The notes under the pieces are model-generated. The model searched no databases, had not been told where the DNA came from, and saw only the letters and a list, made by a program, of their open reading frames with translations. This document shows, one piece after another, positions 1 through 7,228 of a stretch of DNA of 11,186 nt (its first letter is position 1; each line of letters opens with the position of its first letter). Origin of the DNA: Willaertia magna (taxonomy: Eukaryota; Heterolobosea; Eutetramitea; Acrasida; Naegleriidae); the NCBI GenBank assembly GCA_902984215.1, contig CADWAF010003098.1, positions 1 through 11,186 on the forward strand. The letters are read 5' to 3'. The translations under genes were made by a program, and so were the position numbers.

Positions 1-208
1 TATTACTGTTATTTATTCTTCCTTCTAAAACATCTTTATTATTTAATTGAAGTACTCTTCTTCTACTACTTGAGGATTTTCTTGAAGAAAATGATTCACC
101 ACTTAATGCAACAACAATCGATGAAGAGGATGCATTGTAATCATTATTGTAACTGTTTAAAGGTAAAGCAAGTTTTAGAATATTCTTTTTAAAGTGTGAA
201 CTATTAAG
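1..208 (-). pseudogene. unidentified protein fragment, open at the window edge
   Basis: On the minus strand the frame is open from a TAA at 209-211 to the left edge, about 69 codons without a stop. The translation is Ser-rich and looks like coding sequence: it includes YNNDYNASSSSIVVALSG and then a basic SRKSSSSRRRVLQLNN stretch. No family was recognised and there is no convincing start codon. The codons have the A/T-ending bias of the other genes. It ends close to where the oppositely oriented fimbrin piece begins (about 208), so it appears to be one of a series of gene pieces joined head to tail. It could instead be the 3' part of an exon whose gene lies outside the window. A link to the nearby HAMP fragment is possible but unproven. 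Confidence 0.45.
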
Positions 209-1074
209 TTAGTTCTTTTAAAACAGAAGAACTACAAGTAGCTTTGGTTATTGCATTGGGATTAGCATTTCAACTCAACAACAACAAACTACACCTTACA
301 ATCTTAGGTAATAAATTATTTGAAGCATGTAATGATGGTGTTTTAATTAACAAATTAATTAACACAACAGTTCTAAGTACAGTTGACGAAAGAGTTATAA
401 ATAAGAAAACTAAAATGAATCCATGGAAACGTAATGAAAATCACGTTTTAGCAATTAACTCAAGTAAAGCTGTTGGTTGTAGAATTGTTAATATTCAACC
501 TAAATTTATTGATGAAGGTCGTCCATATATTGTTTTAGGTTTAATTTGGCAAATTATTAAGATTGGTTTATTAAGTGATATTAACTTAAAGGCATACCCC
601 AAATTAGTCAGATTATCAGATGAAGGTGAAGAGTTAGCTGATTTATTAATTAGATGGGTTAATTATCATTTAAAGAATGTAGGAAGTGATAGAAGAATTA
701 GAAACTTTGAACATAGCATTAAAGATTCTGAAGTTTATACAATTTTATTATCTCAAATTGCACCAAATAAGGAATGTTCTAAAGATCCATTAAATGAAAA
801 GAATTTAGAAAAACGTGCTAAAAAGATGTTACAAGAAGTAGACAAAATTAGTTGTAGAAAATTCGTTAGAGCAAAGGATGTAGTTTCAGGAAATCTAAAA
901 TTGAATTTAGCTTTTGTTACTAACTTATTCAACAATTATACAGCTTTAGAAAATGTCAATATGGATTATGCTGCTTTATTGAACTTTTTGGACATTGTGT
1001 TTTTTACAATTTTTAATTTTGAGGACATTGTATTTTTTTTCGAACTTTTAGGACATTGCGGTTTTTTAGCATAA
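208..1074 (+). pseudogene. fimbrin/plastin-like actin-bundling protein, truncated fragment
   Basis: Fimbrins cross-link actin filaments through tandem calponin-homology (CH) domains. The translation carries fimbrin hallmarks: DGVLINKLIN, TVDERVINKK, AINSSKAVGCRIVNI and VLGLIWQIIKIGLLSDINL from one CH domain, then IRWVNYHLKN, SDRRIRNF and GNLKLNLAFVTNLFNNY from the next. A full fimbrin has EF hands and four CH domains in about 600 residues. This piece holds about one and a half CH domains. The open frame starts after a TAA at 205-207, and the sequence upstream of the CH region does not look like EF hands. A short internal deletion is likely: ADLL is followed directly by IRW, where relatives have about eight more residues. 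Fimbrin similarity stops near 980, where a T-rich minisatellite supplies a meaningless tail to the TAA at 1072. It is most likely a decayed or rearranged copy rather than a working gene. Confidence 0.8.
981..1070 (+). repeat. GGACATTG minisatellite, three copies
   Basis: GGACATTG occurs at 990, 1023 and 1051, each time followed by G/A plus a run of T. Around the first and third copies the similarity is longer: GAACTTTT(T/A)GGACATTG(T/C)G(T/G)TTTTT. Spacing is 33 and 28 bp. It sits exactly where fimbrin similarity ends, so it marks a breakpoint. Both strands are open here only because the repeat has no stops, so the resulting peptides are not meaningful. Confidence 0.6.
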
Positions 1075-1175
1075 AAACTTAAAAATAAAGGCCTCCAGAA
1101 AATAAAAATCAGAAGTACCTTTCTGCCACTAGAAATCTGGAGCAAAAAAAAAAATCTGCAAAAAATGAGTTTACC

Positions 1176-1406
1176 GGGTTCTTTTGCTTCTTCTAATAAA
1201 TTATCTAAAGACGTCAATAATCCATTAATATTTCTAACCATCAATCCAATCTCATCATCATCTCTTCTAAATAAATCGATACGTTGTTTAGAATCATTTG
1301 TACCAGTAATTTCTTGAATTCTTCTTGTAAGTGAGGCAACTCTAAACAACACTCTTCTTTCAATGAAAATAATAATGACAACAGTTGCTACTATACAACA
1401 AGTATT
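1176..1406 (-). pseudogene. transmembrane-HAMP sensor protein fragment
   Basis: The minus-strand frame is open from a TAA at 1407-1409. It begins with a hydrophobic stretch, CIVATVVIIIF, followed by positive residues (IERRVLFR), as expected where a membrane helix enters the cytoplasm. Next comes a HAMP-like linker: VASLTRRIQEITGTNDS, then RIDLFRRDDDEIGLMVRN and INGLLTSLDNLLEEAKE. HAMP linkers carry signals from membrane sensors to histidine kinase or nucleotide cyclase domains, and no such output domain follows here. After EEAKE the sequence becomes low-complexity, so the 3' end is missing, and the 5' end stops at a junction near 1400. The spurious frame continues to 966. The HAMP assignment is from motif pattern only; the type of sensor cannot be told. 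Confidence 0.6.
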
Positions 1407-1601
1407 TTATCATGTACACCAATTTTAAATTGGTATGAATTATGTCAAGCTAGATATAATATTAGAATTTATTCTAATATGCAACAAATTGATTATATCT
1501 AGTATATGTGTAAATTTTATATCATTGAAAATAATCCAAAAATATTACATTGTATTGCTAATTATGTATCTAAAGAATTACAAGAAATAAAAAAGTAATA
1601 A
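1395..1601 (+). pseudogene. 3' fragment of an unknown gene with an in-frame TAG
   Basis: On the plus strand a protein-like frame runs from about 1395 to tandem TAA codons at 1596-1601. Readable parts are TPILNWYELCQARYNIRIY, YMCKFYIIENNPKILHCI and ANYVSKELQEIKK. A single TAG at 1500-1502 interrupts it between QQIDYI and YMCKFY, while the coding character continues on both sides. It starts at the junction where the oppositely oriented HAMP fragment ends. No family was recognised. It may be the C-terminal end of a gene displaced by rearrangement. The internal TAG is either a decay mutation or one of the read-through candidates discussed in the findings. Confidence 0.45.
1450..1502 (+). repeat. 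compound inverted repeat (nested hairpin)
   Basis: The outer arms CTAGATATAAT (1450-1460) and ATTATATCTAG (1492-1502) are perfect 11-bp complements. Inside them ATATTAGAAT (1459-1468) and ATTCTAATAT (1471-1480) form a perfect 10-bp stem with a two-base loop. The last bases of the outer arm are the in-frame TAG at 1500-1502. Confidence 0.6.
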
Positions 1602-1630
1602 ATTTTAATTATTTTTTGACATATAAATAT

Positions 1631-1684
1631 ACTAGCCTTGCTAGCTAGTTGAGAGTTTTACAAAAAAAAAATTACACTAGCCTT
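1631..1684 (+). promoter_or_regulatory. ACTAGCCTT repeats upstream of the gene at 1718
   Basis: ACTAGCCTT occurs at 1631-1639 and 1676-1684. The first copy is also part of an inverted repeat, ACTAGC (1631-1636) with GCTAGT (1644-1649). They lie 34-87 bp upstream of the ATG at 1718, in an otherwise A/T-only region, so a regulatory role is a reasonable guess. No factor is known to me for this site. Confidence 0.3.
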
Positions 1685-1717
1685 TTGATCTCTTACCGTA
1701 AAATTTAATAAAAAAAA

Positions 1718-2035
1718 ATGCAAAAAGGCCACTTAAAACTCTATTTTTATGGAGAAGAAAGCGAAGGTGAAAATATTGGTTTTGAATTATCATCTAATAA
1801 CAATGATAACAATGATAACAATAATAATCAACAATCAGAGATAACCGAAAATATAAAATTTACATTATTAAAAAATATAAAATCCATTCCAAATAAACCA
1901 ATTCAACCTTTAAATAATTCAACAACAGAAATTGAAAAAAAAATTTATGAATATCATTTAATTAATTCAATTAAAAATAAAGAAAAATATAAATTATTTG
2001 AAATTAAGGAAAGTATAATACAATGTTACCACTAA
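1718..2035 (+). pseudogene. 5' end of an unknown Asn-rich protein gene, cut near 2010
   Basis: The ATG follows an A-run (AATAAAAAAAATG), the usual start context in such genomes. It opens a frame beginning MQKGHLKLYFYGEESEGENI, then an Asn/Asp repeat and a Lys/Ile-rich helical stretch, IEKKIYEYHLINSIKNKEKY. The style matches ordinary AT-rich amoeba genes, but no family was recognised. From about 2010 the sequence belongs instead to the oppositely oriented large gene, and the last residues (IIQCYH) before the TAA at 2033 come from antisense reading of that gene. The likely story is that insertion or rearrangement removed the rest. A complete 105-residue gene is possible but less likely, because the two genes would overlap end to end. 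Confidence 0.5.
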
Positions 2036-3282
2036 TGTCCAACAAAGGATCCCTTGATAACATGTAATATAACTCTTTATTGACATTCTCCTCTGTCCAA
2101 CCCATATTTAACAATTTTTCATAACTCCCAAGAGAAGTATTTCTGACATTACTTATATTAGAGTTAAAGTCTCTACTATAAAAATCTACCATTTTATGGA
2201 GTAAAAATCTAACTGTGCGCCTATGGGTATTATTAATACTCTTATAAATAATATACATATCATTGTCATTTTCTGCTAATCTATTACTTAAATTTAAATA
2301 CATAATAATGGAATTAAATAATTTCAAGCATTTCTCATGTGAATGCTCAAAAACATAATTATTTTCTTTGTTGTCTTTGTCAATTTTGCATAAGTTAAAA
2401 CCTACAGAGTTAATTAAAACTTTTCTATTTTTGCAAATAAATGATATTTGTTCCCTTGTTAATTTGTTCTTTATCATTTTACTATAAATGTTTATCAAGG
2501 CATCCACTTCCTTTTTTATATCTAATTTCCACATTTTAAATTTAGATTGATCAATGTTATCTGTCAATTTCTTCCAATTATAAGGAGCAAGTTCGCTAAT
2601 ATTATTTTCCTTTAAAACTTTAATTACAATTCTTAAATCCATTGAAAATTCTCTTAAAATATTATTTATATTACTGATACAATATCCTACTGTGTAACCA
2701 GGAACGTTATTTTGTTTACTAATATTATATTCATTTAACAACACAGCATGATCGCAGTGAACCTTATGGTTATTAATATCAAATAAGGAAACCTTTTAAT
2801 AGTTGACTTTAAATCTCTAAGGAAATCTTTTATAAAATAATGCTTCAAAACTTTATATCCAACCCTTGCATTGTCTTTAAAAAGTATTTCATTCTTGTTG
2901 TTAAAAAATTATTTACTGGCTCAGTAAAACTACTCTTATCTGTTACAATATAGTCTTTGTTACGAGATCTTATATAAGTATTTGCAGGGATTTTAAAATG
3001 CAATAGGTTAAAATCATTTGTAAAATAAACTTTAACACTATTGCTACTAAAAAAACTTTTTAAATAATTTGTAACTATGCTAACAACATCTGTTCCGCTA
3101 TACTCTAAAAAATCATTATCCAAAGCCTTTCTAATCGATAACCATAATTTAACTAAATCTTGTAAAGTTTGAGTAAATTCTAATTTAAAGGAATTAAAAA
3201 TATTGTAAATAATTGTATTTTCTTCAGTATACTTTTCTAAAAAACTAGCGGTACAACCAAAAATTTTGTAATAACATTCTAG

Positions 3283-3303
3283 TAACTAAAGTAACTTTAG
3301 TTA
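3283..3303. repeat. perfect 10-bp palindrome with a one-base centre
   Basis: TAACTAAAGT (3283-3292) and ACTTTAGTTA (3294-3303) are perfect reverse complements around a single A. It lies inside the large broken gene, at the boundary between two coding segments. In the upstream frame it contributes one in-frame TAA (3297-3299), followed by a TAG at 3279-3281. Confidence 0.6.
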
Positions 3304-3738
3304 TTTAATAAATCTAAAGAAACATAAACTTTTTCTTTAGAAGTAATTCTACTGTTAAAGTTGTTGTAATACATTAAAATGTTTTCTTTTAAAACATTTA
3401 TATCATTACAACAAGAAACAAAAGCATTAATGCGATGCATTGATTCATTTCTATATTCATTCATCACTTTAATAAACGTCTCATTGTTGTAGTTTGGAAT
3501 AATATTAAATGAATGAATCTTAAAATAATATAATCTAGGCCCTTTATCTGTTTTAGTAATTGTAACAGCTACATCTTTTATAAATGTAATACCATGATTA
3601 AAGTCATTGTAATTCGGATAATTTGTTTTAATGTAATTAATAATATCTTTTTTTGTAAAGCACTTATTTTCAGATGCTAAAGCCTTATAAATGTATGAAA
3701 GGTGGCTCTCATACATTTTAAAACATAAATGAACTTTG

Positions 3739-4164
3739 TTAGCAAAAGTCTGCACTAAGTGAAGTAAAATTTAAAATATCTTTGAAAAATAATGGCATAC
3801 TATCATTAGACTTGCACTTGAGACTTAAATTATAACAATTGATGCATATTTCATCTCTTTGTTCTAAACCACTAAAATAATCTTGTAACTCTATATTTTT
3901 AATATTAACTACTCTTGAGGTTTTATTAATTTTCCAAGCTTCACACCTAGAGCACCAAAAATCGTGGGACTCTCTATAATATTTTTCTTTACAGTAACAA
4001 CTGTTACATATTTTTCCGTAGGTAGGCTTGACATTTGGAAGTTTATCCTCATAGTAATTAATATAATTACTTATATTTTCATAATTAATGTAATAAATTT
4101 GACTCTCATTATCTAACATCTTATTACAAAGAATGCATTCTGTGTTATTGAAAGGTGTTTTCAA
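3739..4164 (-). other. Cys-rich zinc-ribbon-like domain of the large gene
   Basis: This segment holds four CxxC pairs: TECILCNK, KICNSCYC, FWCSRCEAW and EICINCYN, with one further Cys after the last pair. Spacing between pairs is roughly 42, 16 and 31 residues. Paired CxxC knuckles of this kind bind one or two zinc ions in zinc ribbons and in HNH-nuclease or recombinase Zn domains. No HNH catalytic triad is visible. The segment begins right after the TAA at 4168-4170, but sequence upstream of that stop is in the same frame and looks coding, so this is an internal domain rather than a separate gene. Confidence 0.5.
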
Positions 4165-4893
4165 TAATTATGTATATTTACTAATAATATCTTTATGTTT
4201 ATACGAAAACCCTTTAACTTCTTTGTAATCAACATAGCTTCCTAATTGTTTATATGGTAATTTATTTTGAATACTGGTAGCTATAATTATGCATTTTTGA
4301 CTATAATTGATATCTTTCTACTTGAATTTTCCATCCACTATTCTATTTAAATCTATGTTATATACCAAAAGCTTTTCTTCACAACTTTTCTCTTTGAATC
4401 TACTTTTATCAACCTAATTGTTATTATTGTCATATTTAATTAATTGATAATATCCATTAATATCTTTTTCAAACAACGCTTCTTTGCGTTTTTGTTTTAA
4501 TACAGTTTTTATATATGCTAATTTGGTTTCAGGTTTATAAAAATCTTTGACAATATCAAAAATTTTCTCTGGTTTGCTTTTTACATTCTTAATATCCTCA
4601 AAAGCCATTATAATGGCTTGTGTCACAGAAATTTTTGGGTCATCTTTACTATCATACATATTAAAAGAATAACCAGTATTTTCAGTATCTAAATTAATCA
4701 AATCATTACTATCACTATTATCATTAATAGAAATATCATTATAGCTATTATCACCATTACTATCAGCATCACCACTTTTAAAATATAGATAAAATTGTTC
4801 AATTTCATTTTTATGGTTTTTGATAAAGTAATTTAAATTATTCATACCAAAATATGTAGCAATCTCAGCATTACTGATATTCTTTTTTGTATA

Positions 4894-4898
4894 CCTAC
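4894..4898. repeat. target-site duplication, left copy (CCTAC)
   Basis: CCTAC directly precedes the left terminal inverted repeat and recurs at 5847-5851 directly after the right one. Keeping one copy and removing the element restores the reading frame of the large gene (GCT TTT TGT AGG TAT ACA on the minus strand). Confidence 0.8.
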
Positions 4899-4974
4899 TG
4901 TAGCAGACAAAATTTTTGCTGCCTATGGCCGTTAAAAATTTTAGGTAAAAAAATTTTTGGCAGGCAAAAATTTA
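4899..4974 (+). repeat. left terminal inverted repeat of the inserted element
   Basis: It begins TGTAGCAGACAAAATTTTTG and matches the reverse complement of 5771-5846 over about 75 bp with substitutions and small gaps. A shared internal block is TTAAAAATTTTAGG. Confidence 0.85.
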
Positions 4975-5059
4975 ATCTGATGAAAAAGTGTATTGGTGAC
5001 AATAGAATTGAGTGAATGACCAATTATTGGTAATTACTACTATTTACATTAACTACTCC

Positions 5060-5715
5060 ATTAAATCTATTAACCAAGCCTAATTAATTCTTTGCAAATA
5101 TTTGAAGTAAAGTTTTTTATTTTTTTGTAGAACTTTCTATTATTTGATCCATATTCGAATTTATTAGTTCTAAAATTTTATTCATCTTTGCATTACTTTG
5201 ATTACTTAATGTGTTATTTAATGATAAACAAGAGATTTTATAAAATTTACTTTACTCCAAGCCTTTCAAATATCTATATCTTCATGAAATAGTTAGATAA
5301 AGATTCATCTAATTTTCTAACTGTTGCTGATAAATAGCCAGAAAATAGATAGATATCTTTGTTATTGGGAATACTTAATTAGTAAAGGCTTTGGAAAGTT
5401 CTTGTACTATGTGTGTTGTTTTAGAATGGTTTTTAACGTAAAGTGGTAATTTTAAAGAAGTATCTACTGGTGTAGTTGGTGGAGAGTTTGGTGTTGGTGT
5501 AGATCTAGAAGATGGTGCTTTAGAAGTAATTGGTCTTGTTGCTTCTTCTACAGGAGTTGTTGTATATTAAATTGTTGGTTATTGTTATATGGATGATTAT
5601 CATCTTCATAGTCGTCTATATTATAAATTGAATATTATAAATCTTTTTTGTTAAAATTTTTGATGTCTATCAATAAATAAAACAAAATTATTGAAACACC
5701 AGTGCGTAAAAGAAG
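5060..5715 (-). pseudogene. degenerate coding remnant inside the transposon
   Basis: Protein-like pieces can be read on the minus strand. The first is an acidic Asn-rich part (IYNIDDYEDDNHPYNNNQQ, near 5630-5575). Next is a Pro/Thr-rich linker (SRSTPTPNSPPTTPVDTS, near 5510-5455), then LKLPLYVKNHSKTTHIVQEL (near 5450-5395). A helical part follows: FSGYLSATVRKLDESLSNYF, then NQSNAKMNKILELINSNMDQ. Frame changes and in-frame TAA/TAG codons separate them, for example a TAA after AFTN near 5380 and a TAA after STKK near 5127. No DDE/D catalytic motif was seen. It may be captured host sequence or the non-catalytic remainder of a transposon protein. Confidence 0.4.
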
Positions 5716-5770
5716 AAAATAAGATTAGTTAGATAATTAATGGAACAATAGTTTATTTTATTTTTTTATT

Positions 5771-5846
5771 TAAACTTTTTGCCTAACAAAAAAATTTGCC
5801 TAAAATTTTTAATGACTCTGGGCGGCAAAAATTTTTGCCTCCTACA
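5771..5846 (-). repeat. right terminal inverted repeat of the inserted element
   Basis: Read on the minus strand it begins TGTAGGAGGCAAAAATTTTT and aligns with 4899-4974. It contains the perfect 16-bp palindrome GGCAAAAATTTTTGCC (5824-5839), of which the left end has a slightly mutated version. Confidence 0.85.
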
Positions 5847-5851
5847 CCTAC
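5847..5851. repeat. target-site duplication, right copy (CCTAC)
   Basis: Identical to 4894-4898; see the left copy. Confidence 0.8.
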
Positions 5852-6188
5852 AAAAAGCAACATAAGCTGCTTTTTCTTCTTTTGTCTTAATATTACGTCA
5901 ACATACTTTATTATTTTGTATTTCTTCAAAGTTAGTAATATTTTTAATTACTTTTTTATAATCCTTAGAAGTTGTATCATTAGAATTGTTTAAAGTTACT
6001 TCTTCTATAACGTCTAATTCATCATCTGAGACCATAGGACTTTCATTATATTCTTCACTATCATTATCAGAGTTATCTTCAATATAATTACTGTCACTAT
6101 CTGAAATAACAACAACTGGTACTTTCTTGATGTTACGTTTTTTCACACTTTGTTTCTTAACCTTAATAGTGCTTTGTTTGTTTTTCAT
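5852..6188 (-). pseudogene. large unknown DNA-binding-type protein, 5' part (upstream of the inserted element)
   Basis: The ATG at 6186-6188 follows an A-rich leader and starts MKNKQSTIKVKKQSVKKRNI, a strongly basic, nuclear-localisation-like N-terminus. Residues about 24-32 read VVVISDSDS, a textbook SUMO-interaction motif pattern: a hydrophobic V/I core followed by acidic and Ser residues. Acidic Asp/Ser tracts follow. A TGA at 5898-5900 breaks the frame after NNKVC, but coding character continues (RNIKTKEEKAAYVAFCR) right up to the transposon. After the element the same protein resumes as YTKKNISNAEIATYFGM. The gene therefore spans 6188 to about 2004 and was split by the insertion. The TGA could be a decay mutation. 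A 21-nt GTATGT...AAG intron spanning it would also keep frame but is implausibly short. Function unknown. Confidence 0.6.
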
Positions 6189-6645
6189 TTTTTTAAATTT
6201 TATCAGTTTACTTATTTTTAATATTATTTTTGTAACTTGATTTTTGATAAATAATAATTTTTATAATCTTTTAAATCTCAGTTCAATTCATTATTGTAAA
6301 TATTATTTAGGTAAATATTATTTATTTGATAATGACCTTAAAATTAAAGTAGCTGTTTTAATTTAAAATAATTAAAAATAAATAATTTATAAAGTTATTT
6401 ACATATTTATTGAAGATACTTTTTAGTGAAAGTATTTATTTAAATTGAATTTATTTATTTTATATATTTATTTTTTTACCATATTTATTTGTTATTCTTT
6501 TTGAATGAATTTATAAAAATATACAATGAAGCAATTAAAAAATAAACCTTTTTTTATTTACAATAAATAATTATAAAAATATACAAAATAATAGTTTATG
6601 AACTATTTCTTTAGTTCTTTTTTTGTTTTTCTCTTTTTTTTTTGT
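6189..6645. other. AT-only intergenic region with short repeats and hairpins
   Basis: No coding frame is convincing in this 457-bp stretch. It contains a tandem 14-bp repeat GTAAATATTATTTA (6296-6309 and 6311-6324). A direct repeat TTATAAAAATATACAA occurs at 6511-6526 and 6571-6586. Two small hairpins are present: ATACTTT/AAAGTAT (6416-6435) and AATAGTT/AACTATT (6590-6607). It is upstream of the large gene (start 6188) and downstream of the gene ending at 6646, so it probably holds the promoter of the former and the 3' end of the latter. Confidence 0.4.
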
Positions 6646-6969
6646 TTATTTATTTTTTTGTTCATGTAATAATAATGGTGTATTACTTTCATTGTCTTTG
6701 TTCTTAACAAGATTATTTTTAAGGTTAGAGGAGGTTGTTAAGGCAATTTGTGATAATAAATTGTATCTTGTATAAGGTAGCTGTTGTTCTTGTTGTTGTA
6801 ATTGTTTTTCATCAGTATTTCCTAGTGTTACACTCTCTTGTTCTTGTTTTTTTTCTTTTTTATTATCTATTGATGAATTTGAAGTAGAAGAATCTTCAGA
6901 GCTAATATTGATGTTATTGTAATTAATTAAATTGTTATTCATTTCACTTGTTTTTTGTTTTCTTTTCAT
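6646..6969 (-). CDS. hypothetical Ser/Asn/Gln-rich protein, 107 aa
   Basis: The ATG at 6967-6969 follows a purine-rich leader and the TAA is at 6646-6648. The protein starts basic (MKRKQKTSE). It then has a Ser/Asn tract (ISSEDSSTSNSSIDNKK), a Gln-rich piece (KQLQQQEQQLPYTRYNLL) and a polar tail ending LLLHEQKNK. There is no membrane segment, signal peptide or recognised domain; it is probably largely disordered. It faces away from the gene starting at 7229, with a 259-bp shared upstream region, so the two may be co-regulated. A small regulatory or nuclear protein is a guess from composition alone. The frame is clean, unlike its neighbours. Confidence 0.5.
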   Translation of the reverse strand: MKRKQKTSEMNNNLINYNNINISSEDSSTSNSSIDNKKEKKQEQESVTLGNTDEKQLQQQEQQLPYTRYNLLSQIALTTSSNLKNNLVKNKDNESNTPLLLHEQKNK

Positions 6970-7228
6970 TTCTTTCTTTCTTTTTTTTTTAATATTATAA
7001 AGAGTAAATTAATTAATTTTAAAAGTGCTTTTTTAATTATCAAAATTATTTTTAAACAATGTATTTATTACCAATTTTGTGCATTTTAGAAATATTACTA
7101 AAAATGTTAACCTGTCAATTAGATTTTTAGAACTCTATTAAGGTAAAAGATAAAAACTAAGTTTGTGTTGATTTAAATATAAATTAAATTTTGATTCCTT
7201 TTTTTAAGTTTTTCAAAATTAAAAAAAA

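Larger units (their letters stand above)
2004..4893 (-). pseudogene. large unknown DNA-binding-type protein, 3' part (downstream of the inserted element)
   Basis: This is the continuation of the gene that starts at 6188. It reads from RYTKKNISNAEIATYFGMNN just after the inserted element to about 2004. Coding segments are 4893-3739, 3755-3297, about 3290-2880, about 2880-2790 and about 2790-2004. Within the first segment the frame is interrupted only by TAG (4414-4416), TAG (4318-4320) and TAA (4168-4170), with protein-like sequence between them. Shifts between segments fall at short A/T runs near 3744, 3259, 2879 and 2789, each explained by a one-base indel. Visible features in order are a helix-turn-helix-like start, a possible winged helix (VTQAIIMAFEDI ... 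NGYYQL), four CxxC pairs (CILC, CNSC, CSRC, CINC) suggesting zinc ribbons, and a second possible winged helix (YIYKALASEN ... RLYYFKI). The C-terminal 250 residues are unrecognised. It looks like a nuclear DNA-binding protein of a mobile or replicating element; function is unknown. Confidence 0.6.
4899..5846. mobile_element. 948-bp DNA transposon with terminal inverted repeats, inserted in the large gene
   Basis: The ends are inverted repeats of about 75 bp (TGTAG...CTACA termini), flanked by the 5-bp duplication CCTAC. Removing the element and one duplication copy rejoins the codons of the host gene exactly, which is strong evidence for a real insertion with a known empty site. The interior has no intact transposase: only degenerate minus-strand frames remain (about 5715-5060). 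It is therefore probably a non-autonomous or decayed copy moved by a transposase encoded elsewhere. The superfamily cannot be named from ends and duplication length alone; a 5-bp duplication excludes Tc1/mariner (TA) and typical hAT (8 bp) insertions. Confidence 0.85.

Noticed and set aside
753..935. Minus-strand frame inside the fimbrin fragment
   Set aside because: Antisense shadow of a clear fimbrin coding region.
966..1175. Extension of the HAMP frame to 966
   Set aside because: This part is antisense of the minisatellite and T-rich sequence; HAMP-like similarity ends at EEAKE.
5796..5993. Plus-strand frame across the transposon end
   Set aside because: It crosses the inverted repeat and the antisense of the large gene; no coding character.
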